From CAIMFV01 sp040757715 (GTDB lineage Bacteria; Pseudomonadota; Alphaproteobacteria; Caulobacterales; Caulobacteraceae): DNA of 64,000 bases. The notes under the pieces were generated by a model. It ran no database searches. It worked only from the letters and a program-made list of their open reading frames with translations, and had not been told where the DNA came from. The stretch is taken from contig JBFLWS010000005.1 in NCBI GenBank assembly GCA_040757715.1, positions 62,001-126,000 of the forward strand, given 5' to 3'. Shown here piece after piece: positions 33,829 to 43,335 of this stretch. Position 1 is the stretch's first letter, and every line of letters begins with the position of its first letter. Position numbers and translations under genes: made by a program.

Positions 33829-34592
33829 TCCCAGGACAGGGCGGCCTCGCCGCGCAGGATGGCCTCCACCTCCGGCCGATGCTTGGCCTCCCCATGACGC
33901 TCGTGCAGCACCAGGGGCGGCAGCAGGATGAGGGGCGCCTTGCCCGTCTTCACCGCGCGCACCAGCACCCGCTTGGCCGGAGCGTCGGCGAAGGGCTGCA
34001 CCGGGCGGATGCGGAACGATCCCGCCTTGGGGGCGAGGCCGGCCAGCAGGTCGGCCAGGCGGTCGGCGCGATGGATCACCGTGATGCGGCCCCCCTCGCG
34101 CACCGCTTTCAGGAGAAAGCCGAGCCAGGCGGAAAGGCCGTCGTCGGCGATCCAGGCCCCCCGCCGCTCCGGCGAAGGCGCGCGCAGGGCGCCTGCGTCG
34201 TCGAAGAAGGGCGGATTGGCGAAGGCGGCGTCGAAGGGCGGAAGGCCGAGGGCGCGAAAGCCCGCCGCCACATCGCCCGCCAGGAGCTCCACTCGTTCCG
34301 TCACCCCATTGAGGCCGGCGTTCTCCCGCGCCAGGGCCAGCATGGCCTCATCGCGCTCCACTCCGGCGAGGTGCGCCTCCGGCGCCCGTGCGGCGAGCTG
34401 AAAGAGCGCCGCCCCCGCGCCGCAGCCGGCCTCAAGCGCGCGCTCGCCCGGCGCCAGCTCCACCGAAGCCGCCAGCAGGGCCGCGTCGAGGCCGGCGCGA
34501 TAGCCCCGCGCGGGCTGCAAAAGACGCACCCGGCCGCTAAGAAAGCGGTCCTCGCGCGTTTCGCATGCTATGGGGTGTTGATCAGGCGTCAC
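33825..34592 (-). CDS. TrmN6-like tRNA/rRNA adenine-N6 methyltransferase
   Basis: A 255-residue class I SAM methyltransferase. The GTG at 34592 is taken as start (VTPDQHPIACETREDRFLSGRVRLLQPARGYRAGLDAALLAA). The SAM motif I is ERALEAGCGAGAALFQLAARAP (about residues 48-69), and the adenine-N6 motif NPPFFDDAG is at about 120-128. These match TrmN6 (YfiC), which modifies A37 of tRNA-Val; the exact substrate is inferred. It is divergent from the polyprenyl synthase gene. Confidence 0.9.
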   Translation of the reverse strand: MTPDQHPIACETREDRFLSGRVRLLQPARGYRAGLDAALLAASVELAPGERALEAGCGAGAALFQLAARAPEAHLAGVERDEAMLALARENAGLNGVTERVELLAGDVAAGFRALGLPPFDAAFANPPFFDDAGALRAPSPERRGAWIADDGLSAWLGFLLKAVREGGRITVIHRADRLADLLAGLAPKAGSFRIRPVQPFADAPAKRVLVRAVKTGKAPLILLPPLVLHERHGEAKHRPEVEAILRGEAALSWD

Positions 34593-34731
34593 GTTCGTTG
34601 CACTGGCGTCTTCATCATTAAGGGCTCGGCTTGACCCGGCCAAGCCTCGCCACCATTGTGCCCGGCAAATGAGGCGTCCCGCCAGTCTGTCGGCGCACGG
34701 CCGGCGCCAGGGGTCGCGCGACGAGGTTGAT

Positions 34732-35742
34732 TTGGACGTCCTGAAAGCTCCCGCCGCTCGCAAGCAGGTGTCGATCGAGCACCTGATCGCCCTCGCTGTC
34801 GACGACATGGCGGCGGTGGACGCCCTGGTGCGCGACCGTATGGATAGCCCGGTGGCCCTGATCCCGGCCCTGGCGGAGCACCTGATTTCCGCCGGCGGCA
34901 AACGGTTGCGGCCCCTGCTCACCACTGCCGCAGCAAGGCTTTGCGGCGGTCCGGTGCAGAACGCGCACAAGCTGGCCGCCGCGGTGGAGTTCATCCATAC
35001 GGCCACCCTCTTGCATGACGACGTGGTGGACGGCTCGACCCTGCGCCGGGGCAAGGTGGCGGCGCACCTGATCTGGGGCGGCGCCTCCAGCGTGCTGGTG
35101 GGCGACTTCCTGTTCTCCCGCGCCTTCGAACTGATGGTGGAGACCGGCTCCCTGCGCGGCCTGGAGATTCTCGCCCGGGCGTCGCGAATCATCGCCGAGG
35201 GCGAGGTGCTGCAGCTCACCCGCGCCCACGACCTGGGGCTCACCCAGGACGAATATATGGAGATTATCGCCGCCAAGACCGCCGAGCTGTTCGCGGCGGC
35301 GGCGGAGGCGGGCGCGGTGGCGGCCGGAGCCCCCGACGCGCAGGTGGCGGCCATGCGCGCCTATGGGCTCAACCTCGGCCTCGCCTTCCAGCTGGTGGAC
35401 GACGCCCTCGACTATGGCGGCCGGGCCGAAGAGCTGGGCAAGAACGCTGGCGACGACTTCGCCGAGGGCAAGGCCACCTTGCCGCTGCTGTTGGCCGTGG
35501 CTCGCACCGGCGCCCGCGAGGCGGCCTTCTGGCGCCGGACCATCGACGACAAGCAGCAGGAGGAGGGCGACTTCAAGCGCGCCCGCGAACTGATCGTCGG
35601 CTCCGGGGCTTTGGAGGCCACCCTCGACGCGGCCCAGGACTACGCCGACCTCGCCAAGGACGCGCTCGGCGGCTTCGCCCCCGGCCCCTGGCGCAGCGCC
35701 CTCGCCGACTTGGCCGACTTCGCCGTCAGCCGCTCGAACTAG
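34732..35742 (+). CDS. Polyprenyl (octa/decaprenyl) diphosphate synthase
   Basis: A trans-prenyltransferase that builds the ubiquinone side chain. The first Asp-rich motif is HDDVVDGS, the second DDALDY; GGKRLRPLL binds IPP. The TTG at 34732 (MDVLKAPAARKQ) has GAGG five bases upstream and gives 336 residues; an upstream in-frame ATG at 34669 without a ribosome site would add 21 low-complexity residues. Chain length (C40 or C50) cannot be told, though alphaproteobacteria usually make Q-10. Confidence 0.92.
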   Translation: MDVLKAPAARKQVSIEHLIALAVDDMAAVDALVRDRMDSPVALIPALAEHLISAGGKRLRPLLTTAAARLCGGPVQNAHKLAAAVEFIHTATLLHDDVVDGSTLRRGKVAAHLIWGGASSVLVGDFLFSRAFELMVETGSLRGLEILARASRIIAEGEVLQLTRAHDLGLTQDEYMEIIAAKTAELFAAAAEAGAVAAGAPDAQVAAMRAYGLNLGLAFQLVDDALDYGGRAEELGKNAGDDFAEGKATLPLLLAVARTGAREAAFWRRTIDDKQQEEGDFKRARELIVGSGALEATLDAAQDYADLAKDALGGFAPGPWRSALADLADFAVSRSN

Positions 35743-35840
35743 CCTGCCCTAAGCGATCCGCTTGGCGGAAATCGGCAGGTCTTTGTCATTTCCGCCAAAG
35801 TCAGGCGCTCGTAAGACCAGACGTCCCAGTCTGGAGAGCC

Positions 35841-36914
35841 GTGATGCGCCCCTCATTCTTCGCCGCCGTCGCCGCCGCGGCGCTGGTCGCCCTGCCCACG
35901 GCGACGCCGGCCGAGCCCCTGAAGCACGGCCACGTGAAGCCCCTCGTCGCCATATTGGTGGATGCGGCGGGGGCTGAGACCACCGACACCCTCGTGCCCT
36001 ACAGCGTGCTGAAGGAGTCCGGCGCGGCCGACGTGGTGCTGGTGGCCACGCGCCCCGGCCCCGTCCATCTCATGCCCGCCCTGACGGTGCTGGCGGAGAC
36101 GGACGTGGCCGCCTTCCGCGCGGCTCATCCCGAAGGCGCCGACCTCGTGATCGTCCCGGCGCAGCATGATTCCTCCGCCCCGGCGCTGAAGGCGTTCGTG
36201 ACGGAGGAGGCGCATCGCGGCGCTCAGATGATGTCCATCTGCGAAGGGGCGCGGGTGCTGGCCGCCGCAGGCCTGTTGGACGGGCGACGCGCCGTCACCC
36301 ACTGGTTCGCCGTGGGCGGTCTGCGCCGGGCCTATCCCAAGGTGCAGTGGGTCGAGGGCCTGCGCTATGTGACGGACGGGCCGGTGACGACCACGGCCGG
36401 GGTGACGGCGTCCTTGCCGGCCTCGCTCGCCTTGGTGGAGCGCTTCGCCGGGCCTGAGGCGGCGCGGGCCGTGGCGCAGCGCTATGGCCTCGGCAGCTGG
36501 TCCGAGCGCCATGACATGGCGCCCTATCGCCTGACCCCGTCGCGGGTGGGGGTGGTGGTCGGCAATAGCCTCGCCCTGTGGGACCATCCGAGCCTCGCCA
36601 TTCCGGCGACGACGGGGCTGGACGAGGCCGCCCTCGCTTTGCAGGCCGACGCCTGGTCGCGCACCTATCGATCCTCGGCCAGCCTTGCGGGCGCGGGGCC
36701 GGTGCTCAGCCGCCACGGCTTGAAGCTGATCCCCGATCGCGCCGATGTCGGACGCGGCGAGCCGCTGCCCGCGCCCAAGGCTCCCGCGGCGGCGACGCTC
36801 AGCCAGACCTTGACCGCCATCGGGCGCCGCTTTGGCGCCGCGACCCAGGATCTGGTGGCGGTGCAGCTGGAATACGGCCTCGAGGATGTCGCCGCTCTCT
36901 CGAAGCCGGACTGA
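35841..36914 (+). CDS. Exported DJ-1/PfpI-type (GATase1-like) protein
   Basis: A 357-residue protein with a signal peptide (MRPSFFAAVAAAALVALPTATPAEP) and a DJ-1/PfpI domain: KPLVAILVDAAGAETTDTLVPYSVLKESGAADVVLVATRPG, DLVIVPAQHDSSAPALKAFV and MMSICEGARVLAAAGLLDGRRAVTHWFAVGGLRRAYPKVQWVE. The nucleophile elbow has Cys in SICEGA with the downstream THW His, as in AraC-type GlxA regulators, but no HTH follows. Instead the second half is a poorly characterised domain. A periplasmic location is unusual for this fold. Confidence 0.85.
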   Translation: MMRPSFFAAVAAAALVALPTATPAEPLKHGHVKPLVAILVDAAGAETTDTLVPYSVLKESGAADVVLVATRPGPVHLMPALTVLAETDVAAFRAAHPEGADLVIVPAQHDSSAPALKAFVTEEAHRGAQMMSICEGARVLAAAGLLDGRRAVTHWFAVGGLRRAYPKVQWVEGLRYVTDGPVTTTAGVTASLPASLALVERFAGPEAARAVAQRYGLGSWSERHDMAPYRLTPSRVGVVVGNSLALWDHPSLAIPATTGLDEAALALQADAWSRTYRSSASLAGAGPVLSRHGLKLIPDRADVGRGEPLPAPKAPAAATLSQTLTAIGRRFGAATQDLVAVQLEYGLEDVAALSKPD

Positions 36915-36917
36915 CGA

Positions 36918-37955
36918 TTACCGCCAGCGCTGGCTCCAGCGCCGCCAGAGGACGACGCTGACAGCGACGGCGAGGGCGAGGAGGCTCGCCCGCCAGCCTA
37001 CGGGCGCCGCTTGCAGGACCAGCGCCGCCGCGCCTGAGGAGGCCATCAAAGCCCAGAGGCGCAAGGATACAGCCGCGTGCGGCGCGCCGGTCTTGGCCAG
37101 CCAACGGTGATAGAGGTGCTCCCGGTGCGCTTCCAAGAGCGAGACCCGGCGCTTGGCCCGGGCGCTCAGGGTCATGAACACGTCGGTGAGAAGCGGCAAG
37201 ATCAGCAACGGCCCGGCATAGACCGACACCGCGCTCTCGCCGGTCTTCCCTGCGGCGAGGAGGGCGAGGGCCGAAAAGAGCGCGCCGGAAAACAGCGCCC
37301 CCGCGTCGCCCTGAAAGATGCGGCCCCCGGGCAGGTTCCACGGCAGGAAGCCGAGCCCGGCGGCGGCGGCGATGAGACTGGCGGCGGCGAGGGGCTCGCT
37401 ACCTCCCGCCAGCGCTACGGCGGCGAGGGCGAAGAAGGCGATGACCATGCTTCCGGGGGCGAGGCCGTTGGCCCCGTCCATGAAATTCACCGCGTTGATG
37501 GCGACCACGATCCACAGGGCCGAGCCCAGCGTTCCCACAACGGGCCCGAGCGGCAGAACGAGGCCGGGGGCGAGGGCGAGGCTCTCCACCCGGGCGACGA
37601 AGCCGCAGAAGAGGAGGGCCAGCGCCGCCTGGATCACGAGCTTCGGCTTGGCGCCCAGGTCCAGCACGTCGTCCACCGCCCCCACGAAGCCGAGGGTCGC
37701 CGCAAGGGCGAGGGCGAAGCACAACCGCCGCAGCTCAGGAGCCGTGGGGGCGAGGAGGGCGTAGAGCATAAGCCCCGCGCCGGTTCCGGCCAGGATGGCG
37801 AGCCCCCCGCTGGTGGGGGTGGGGCGGCGGTGCACGTTGCGCGCCCGCGGCGGGTCCACCGGGCCGCTGAGCACCAGCCCATAGGTCAGGGCGCCGGCGA
37901 CAAGGAGGGCGAGCGCGGCGCCTAGCGTCGCCGCCAGGGCCGCGCTGAAGCTCAC
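36918..37955 (-). CDS. WecA/MraY-type glycosyl-phosphate transferase (GT4)
   Basis: A 345-residue polytopic transferase that moves a sugar-1-phosphate from a UDP-sugar to undecaprenyl phosphate. The GTG at 37955 is chosen, four bases past the aminotransferase stop. Hallmarks: RARNVHRRPTPTSGGLAILAGT (substrate loop), VGAVDDVLDLGAKPKL (Asp pair), NFMDGANGLAPG (catalytic Asp) and FQGDAGALFSG, with HREHLYHRW in a cytosolic loop. It is distinct from the true mraY in the dcw cluster and probably initiates a surface polysaccharide. About ten helices. Confidence 0.87.
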   Translation of the reverse strand: MSFSAALAATLGAALALLVAGALTYGLVLSGPVDPPRARNVHRRPTPTSGGLAILAGTGAGLMLYALLAPTAPELRRLCFALALAATLGFVGAVDDVLDLGAKPKLVIQAALALLFCGFVARVESLALAPGLVLPLGPVVGTLGSALWIVVAINAVNFMDGANGLAPGSMVIAFFALAAVALAGGSEPLAAASLIAAAAGLGFLPWNLPGGRIFQGDAGALFSGALFSALALLAAGKTGESAVSVYAGPLLILPLLTDVFMTLSARAKRRVSLLEAHREHLYHRWLAKTGAPHAAVSLRLWALMASSGAAALVLQAAPVGWRASLLALAVAVSVVLWRRWSQRWR

Positions 37956-37959
37956 GCTC

Positions 37960-39162
<1,203 letters not shown>

Positions 39163-39271
39163 GGCTTAAGGTCGCCCCGGAGGAAGGTCTTGGGAGGGCC
39201 TGCTTGCGCAGGCGGCGCGACCCTAAGGATTAGCGCCCGCCAAGTCCAGCAAACGAACCTCTCACGAGACT

Positions 39272-40003
39272 CTATTGCGGAGGACGCAGGCCGAGATCGT
39301 CGCTGGTGACGGACTTGGGTTTAGGATCGGGCTTGGGACCTGGCTTGGAATCTGGCGTTGGCGGCTCGTCGCCCCCCTTCAGTGCCGCGCCCAGCAGGCT
39401 GGAGGACTTTTCCAGCCGCGTCGCCGCCGTCTCGCAGCGCGCCGGCAGCTCCCACATGATCCAGGACCACATGCGGGTCTGCGGGTCCGCCGCCCGCGCG
39501 GCGCCCCAGATGCGCGAGCCCTGGGCCTGGGCCTCCATCTTGCGCGCTTGCAGATTGGCGCCCGAGGCCTTCTCCGCCGCGCGCAGGGCCCGCTGGTAGA
39601 GCTTCAGATAGGTCTCGCCGGCCGCCAATTGCTCCTGATCGAGCTTGGCGTTGTCCTTGGCCTCGTCCGGGCGCTGCATGGCGTCGAGCTGCGGCTTGAC
39701 CATGGGATAGAGCGCCATGTGCCCGGCCAAAGCCCCCGAGCACCAGGCCACGAAGCCGTAGTCGTCGGTGGGCGCGCCGCCGGGGATGTCAGAGTCGTCC
39801 GAGGCCTTGGCTTCGGCGGCCGTTGGGACGGACGGCGAGGGCTTGGCGTCCACCGGTTTGGCGGCGGGTTTGGCCGGCGCAGTTTTCTTTGGCGCCGGCT
39901 TGGCGGCCGGGCGCAGGAGGGCGCTGACGGGGTCCTCTGCGAGCGCGACTGTCGAAGGTTCGGCCGCGAGCATCATCGCCGACAACAGCATGGCCAAAGG
40001 CAT
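39272..40003 (-). CDS. Exported Pro/Ala/Lys-rich protein of unknown function
   Basis: A 243-residue protein. The N-terminus (MPLAMLLSAMMLAAEPSTVALA) looks like a signal peptide. It continues with a low-complexity KPAPKKTAPAKPAAKP segment, then a helical domain with two Cys (FVAWCSGALAGHMALYP and LPARCETAATRLEKS) that may form a disulfide, then another Pro/Lys-rich tail. I recognise no family. It sits between the divergent aminotransferase and DnaJ-like genes. Confidence 0.75.
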   Translation of the reverse strand: MPLAMLLSAMMLAAEPSTVALAEDPVSALLRPAAKPAPKKTAPAKPAAKPVDAKPSPSVPTAAEAKASDDSDIPGGAPTDDYGFVAWCSGALAGHMALYPMVKPQLDAMQRPDEAKDNAKLDQEQLAAGETYLKLYQRALRAAEKASGANLQARKMEAQAQGSRIWGAARAADPQTRMWSWIMWELPARCETAATRLEKSSSLLGAALKGGDEPPTPDSKPGPKPDPKPKSVTSDDLGLRPPQ

Positions 40004-40116
40004 GGCGCCCCGTACTCCTCATCACTTCGGCGCGCAGTCTGTTGTGCGCAAGTCGCGTCACAGCGACAATTACCGTTGATGTCAGTCATCGACGGGCGTA
40101 AGACCGCCGTCAAGCC

Positions 40117-40830
40117 ATGAGACTCGTTCGCACCCTCGCCAAGCTGTTCGGCCGCTCGGCCGAGCCTTGCGGCTGCGCGCCCCTCGACGCGCCGTGCGAG
40201 GATAGCGCCCTGCATCACCCGGACTATTCCGAGGCGGTGGTGGCGCTGGGGGCCAAGCTCGCCCGCGCGGATGGAAGCGAGCGGCCGGCGGAGTTCGAAA
40301 CCCTGGCCGAGGTGTTTCCCCCGCCCGCGCAGGATGAGCGCGCCCTGCGGCGATTCTACCGCCTGGCCCGGGAGACCACCCTCGGATTCGAAGGCTATGC
40401 GCGGCTGTTGGCGCGGCGCTACGGTCGCTGTCCCAAGCTTCTCGAAGATGTGATTGACGGCCTGTTCCGCGTCGCCAAGGCCGATGGCGTCGTCTCCCGT
40501 CGCGAGATCGACTATCTGCAACGGGTGGCGGAGCTTCTTGGCGTAGGGCCGTTGAAGTTCCGGGCGCTGAAGGCCCGCCATCTCGGCGTTGCGCAAGACG
40601 ACCCCTACGTGGTGCTGGACATCGCCCCCGACGCCAGCGACGAGCAGGTCAAGCGCGCCTGGAAAAAGGCGCTGCTGGAGCATCATCCCGATCGCGCCGC
40701 CGGAAGGGGCCTGTCGCGGGCCGACCTGCGCGAGTCCGAACGCCGCAGCCAGGCCATCAACGCCGCCTATCGCCTGGTGCTGGAGGAGCGGCGCTCCGGC
40801 TTCGGCGATCTCGGCGCTGAGCCTGCCTGA
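40117..40830 (+). CDS. DjlA-like co-chaperone with TerB and J domains
   Basis: A 237-residue protein. An N-terminal TerB-like domain (YSEAVVALGAKLARADGSERPAEFETLAEVFPPP through DGLFRVAKADGVVSRREIDYLQRVAELLG, about 30-145) is joined to a C-terminal J domain (DPYVVLDIAPDASDEQVKRAWKKALLEHHPD, with the HPD motif at about 192). DjlA-type proteins recruit DnaK to membranes; here the usual N-terminal membrane helix is missing, so it is probably soluble. AmpD-like amidase genes often lie nearby, as here. Confidence 0.92.
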   Translation: MRLVRTLAKLFGRSAEPCGCAPLDAPCEDSALHHPDYSEAVVALGAKLARADGSERPAEFETLAEVFPPPAQDERALRRFYRLARETTLGFEGYARLLARRYGRCPKLLEDVIDGLFRVAKADGVVSRREIDYLQRVAELLGVGPLKFRALKARHLGVAQDDPYVVLDIAPDASDEQVKRAWKKALLEHHPDRAAGRGLSRADLRESERRSQAINAAYRLVLEERRSGFGDLGAEPA

Positions 40831-40989
40831 TTTCAGCCTCGGCCTCGGCCTGCCCCCACTTTGACCAATCGATCGCAATTCGTCTGAAATCGCCCACCGA
40901 GGCGAAGCGGCGCATTGACGGTTCCGCAATCGAGTCCAACATAGAAATGTAATCGGCAGGGCTAACGCGCCCAGCCCAGGAGATGCGTG

Positions 40990-41280
40990 ATGGGCGAAAC
41001 GATTTGGCTGCCTCCGAGCCCCAAGATGGGTGGCGGCGCGCCCCTGTCTAACCTCGCCGGCGCGATCACGGCCGCAGCGGCGGTGGGCGTGGGCTTGGTG
41101 CTGGCGGTGGTGTTCGCCGCCACCATGGCGGTGATCGCGCTCCTCACCACAGCGCTCTTGGGCCTCACCGGGCTCGCCCTGCGGTTCCGTCGTCGTCGCC
41201 GTCCCGCCGGCGTGGTGATCGAGGCCCGCCGGGTCGGGCATGGCTGGGTCGCCTATGGCTGGGACCAGCCCTCGCGGTGA
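40990..41280 (+). CDS. Small membrane protein of unknown function
   Basis: A 96-residue protein with a short N-terminus (MGETIWLPPSPKMGGG), a double-length hydrophobic stretch (ITAAAAVGVGLVLAVVFAATMAVIALLTTALLGLTGLALRF) that can form two helices, and a basic cytosolic tail. ATG 40990 lies eight bases after AGGAG. The following amidase gene starts inside its stop, so it belongs to that operon. No family is recognised. Confidence 0.75.
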   Translation: MGETIWLPPSPKMGGGAPLSNLAGAITAAAAVGVGLVLAVVFAATMAVIALLTTALLGLTGLALRFRRRRRPAGVVIEARRVGHGWVAYGWDQPSR

Positions 41281-42023
41281 GTTCGTCGCTTTTGTCGAGC
41301 GGCTTGCACATTGAAGCCGCGCCTTCGCCCAATTTCAACGCCCGCAAGACCCCGCCGGACATGGTGGTGCTGCACTATACCGGCATGCCCACCGGGGCTG
41401 AGGCGCTGGCGCGGCTCTGCGATCCCGAGGCCCAGGTCTCCGCCCACTATGTGGTGGAGGAGGACGGAACCGTGTTCGCCCTGGTGGACGAGGCCCGCCG
41501 CGCTTGGCACGCCGGAGTCTCGTTCTGGAAGGGCGAGACCGACATCAACGACCGCTCCATCGGCGTGGAGATCGTCAATCCCGGCCACGAGTTCGGCTAC
41601 CGCCCTTTCCCCGAAGTGCAGATCGCCGCGGTGATCGCCCTCCTGGACGACATTCGCAGCCGCTGGACCATTCCCGACGCGCGCATCCTCGGCCATTCCG
41701 ACGTGGCCCCGAAGCGCAAGGAAGATCCGGGCGAGCTGTTTCCCTGGGCGCGCCTCGCCGAGGCCGGCCATGGTCTTTGGGCCGAGCCTGCGCCCGCGCC
41801 GGGCGCGCCGCTGAGCGAAGGCGAGGAGGGCGTGGGTGTGTTCGCCTTCCAGGCCGGCCTCACCCGGCTCGGCTACGACAATGCGCCCTCGGGCAAGTTC
41901 GACGCCGACACCGCGGCCAACGTGCGCGCCTTCCAGCGCCACTGGCGACCGGAAAAAGTGGACGGCGTCGCCGACGGCGAGACCCGCGCCCGGCTGATCG
42001 CTCTGCTGCGCCTTGCTGATTAG
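41277..42023 (+). CDS. AmpD-like N-acetylmuramoyl-L-alanine amidase with PG-binding domain
   Basis: A 248-residue zinc amidase that removes the stem peptide from (anhydro)MurNAc. The GTG start overlaps the previous gene by 4 bases. The Amidase_2 domain is complete: VVLHYTGMPTGAEAL (first zinc His), VSAHYVVEEDGTVFALVDEARRAWHAG, SIGVEIVNPGHEFG (Glu) and ILGHSDVAPKRKEDPGELFPW (second His, Asp). A PG_binding_1 domain follows (about 182-245; FQAGLTRLGYDNAPSGKFDADTAANVRAFQRHWRP). No signal peptide is evident, so it acts in muropeptide recycling in the cytosol. Confidence 0.94.
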   Translation: MSSSLLSSGLHIEAAPSPNFNARKTPPDMVVLHYTGMPTGAEALARLCDPEAQVSAHYVVEEDGTVFALVDEARRAWHAGVSFWKGETDINDRSIGVEIVNPGHEFGYRPFPEVQIAAVIALLDDIRSRWTIPDARILGHSDVAPKRKEDPGELFPWARLAEAGHGLWAEPAPAPGAPLSEGEEGVGVFAFQAGLTRLGYDNAPSGKFDADTAANVRAFQRHWRPEKVDGVADGETRARLIALLRLAD

Positions 42024-42027
42024 AGCG

Positions 42028-42078
42028 GGTCGAGGAAAAGTGGGGACCGGTTTTCCGTCAATTCCAACCTCTGGAATT
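42028..42078. repeat. Candidate interspersed palindromic repeat plus hairpin
   Basis: GGAAAAGTGGGGACCGGTTTTCC (from about 42033) has the form of a short palindromic intergenic repeat I recall as common in alphaproteobacteria (AAAGTGGxxACCGGTTTTCCG). It is followed by AATTCCA-ACCTC-TGGAATT (42060-42078), a perfect 7-bp hairpin that may terminate the amidase operon. Only one copy is visible in this window. Confidence 0.5.
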
Positions 42079-42095
42079 GCGACCTGCGCCAGACC

Positions 42096-42482
42096 TCAGC
42101 GCCGCACAAACACTACAGGTCCTGCGGCGTAGATGGCGTAGGCCACCATGGCCGCGAAACCGGCGGGCTGCAGATAGGCGAGCAGCTGGGTCTCCAGCGA
42201 CTGATCCAGCAGGAAATAGCCCACCGCCGCCTCGCTGCCGATCAGCAGCACCAGGCCGATGAGCCCGATCAGCACCGCCTGAATGCGGGTGGCCTGCGGG
42301 GCGAGGAAATGGCAGGCCGCCCGGGCCGCCACCGCGCACACAAGCACCATCAGCGGCAGCTCGACATAGACCGCCGTCTCATGACCTACCAACGGCTCCA
42401 GCAGCAGCGTGCGCACCACGCCGACGCCAAAGCCCACAGCAAACACCAAGGCCCAATAGAGCACCCCAGCCGCCGGCCACAT
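42096..42482 (-). CDS. Four-helix membrane protein of unknown function
   Basis: A 128-residue hydrophobic protein with four predicted helices: AAGVLYWALVFAVGFGVGVVRTLLLEPLVG, YVELPLMVLVCAVAARAACHFL, IQAVLIGLIGLVLLIGSEAAVGYFLL and FAAMVAYAIYAAGPVVFV. The GxxRT and ExP motifs between helices 1 and 2 suggest a conserved family of small alphaproteobacterial membrane proteins. No role can be assigned. It is convergent with the amidase gene. Confidence 0.78.
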   Translation of the reverse strand: MWPAAGVLYWALVFAVGFGVGVVRTLLLEPLVGHETAVYVELPLMVLVCAVAARAACHFLAPQATRIQAVLIGLIGLVLLIGSEAAVGYFLLDQSLETQLLAYLQPAGFAAMVAYAIYAAGPVVFVRR

Positions 42483-42585
42483 GGTTATCCCCTCCCACGG
42501 TGTCGTTCTGGCGCGTTAACTGTAGTCTGCTGGGGCCAACATCAAAAGCCCGCATTGACCTCGATCAGGCTTGCGCGCAGGAAAG

Positions 42586-42976
42586 AGGCGCCAGACGGCC
42601 GGACGGTCGCGGCGCCTTCGGGCGTCGAGGAAAGTCCGGGCTCCACAGCGGCAAGGCGGCGGGTAACGCCCGCCGGGAGCGATCCCAGGGAAAGCGCCAC
42701 AGAAAGCAAACCGCCCCGACGCTTCGGCCGACGGGCAAGGGTGAAAGGGTGGGGTAAGAGCCCACCGCGGGCCCAGCAATGGGAACGGCATGGCAAGCCC
42801 CGCCTGGAGCAAGACCGAATAGGGATGGCGCGCCCGCGTTCGCGCGGGCGGGACGGTCGCAGGTCCTAGTCATCCGGGTTGGTCGCGAGAACCGGTCCGC
42901 AAGGGTCGGTCCAGAGGAATGATCGTCGCCGCCCTCGGGCGGATACAGAACCCGGCTTACAGGCCGTCTGGCGTTC
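42586..42976 (+). ncRNA. rnpB: RNase P RNA component (type A)
   Basis: The catalytic RNA that trims tRNA 5' ends. Stem P1 is perfect: CGCCAGACGGCC (42589-42600) pairs with GGCCGTCTGGCG (42962-42973). The universal core is present: GAGGAAAGTCCGGGCTCCA (about 42628-42646), CAGGGAAAGCGCCACAGAAA, GGTGAAAGGGTGGGGTAAGAGCCCACCG, GGCAAACCCC-like GGCAAGCCCC, and the 3' GGATACAGAACCCGGCTTACAGG. Size about 390 nt, typical of alphaproteobacteria. Confidence 0.97.
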
Positions 42977-43047
42977 TTAATTGGAAGTTGAGTTGCTCAT
43001 GCCTCAATGGCAATGTACCCTTACAATTGTTGGTAAGGAAAGTATTC

Positions 43048-43335
43048 ATGGGCGACGACATCAAAGGGATCATTGAATCCGTTGTCCGAGAGCGTCTTTC
43101 CGGATCTGAAATTATCGAGGTCCGGACGGAAGAGGATGAGGATTACGAAGGAGATCCGATCTATCGGGTGACGGTAATTTTTGATGACCGGAAGGGTGCA
43201 CTGGACTTCCAAGAGGTTACGGGCCTCGCGCGCCATTTGCGTGCGCGCTTGGATGCGTCGAACGCATTTTTGCATCCGGTATTCCGCTTTATTTCCCGCT
43301 CAGACGCCAAGAAGCTGACCATTGCGGCCGCGTGA
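43048..43335 (+). CDS. Small acidic protein paired with HEPN-like gene
   Basis: A 95-residue protein starting at ATG 43048 after AAGGAA. The sequence MGDDIKGIIESVVRERL, then IIEVRTEEDEDYEGDPIYRVTVIFDDRKGAL, then GLARHLRARLDASNAFLHPVFRFISRSDAKKL predicts an alpha-beta fold. I recognise no named family. The HEPN-like gene begins 14 bases before its end, a toxin-antitoxin-like coupling, so it may be the antidote or a targeting partner. Its lower GC content than the flanks suggests transfer. Confidence 0.8.
   Translation: MGDDIKGIIESVVRERLSGSEIIEVRTEEDEDYEGDPIYRVTVIFDDRKGALDFQEVTGLARHLRARLDASNAFLHPVFRFISRSDAKKLTIAAA

Noticed and set aside
34593..35354. N-terminal extension of the TrmN6-like frame on the minus strand
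   Set aside because: The extension is antisense to the polyprenyl synthase and has no methyltransferase homology; the real start is the GTG at 34592.
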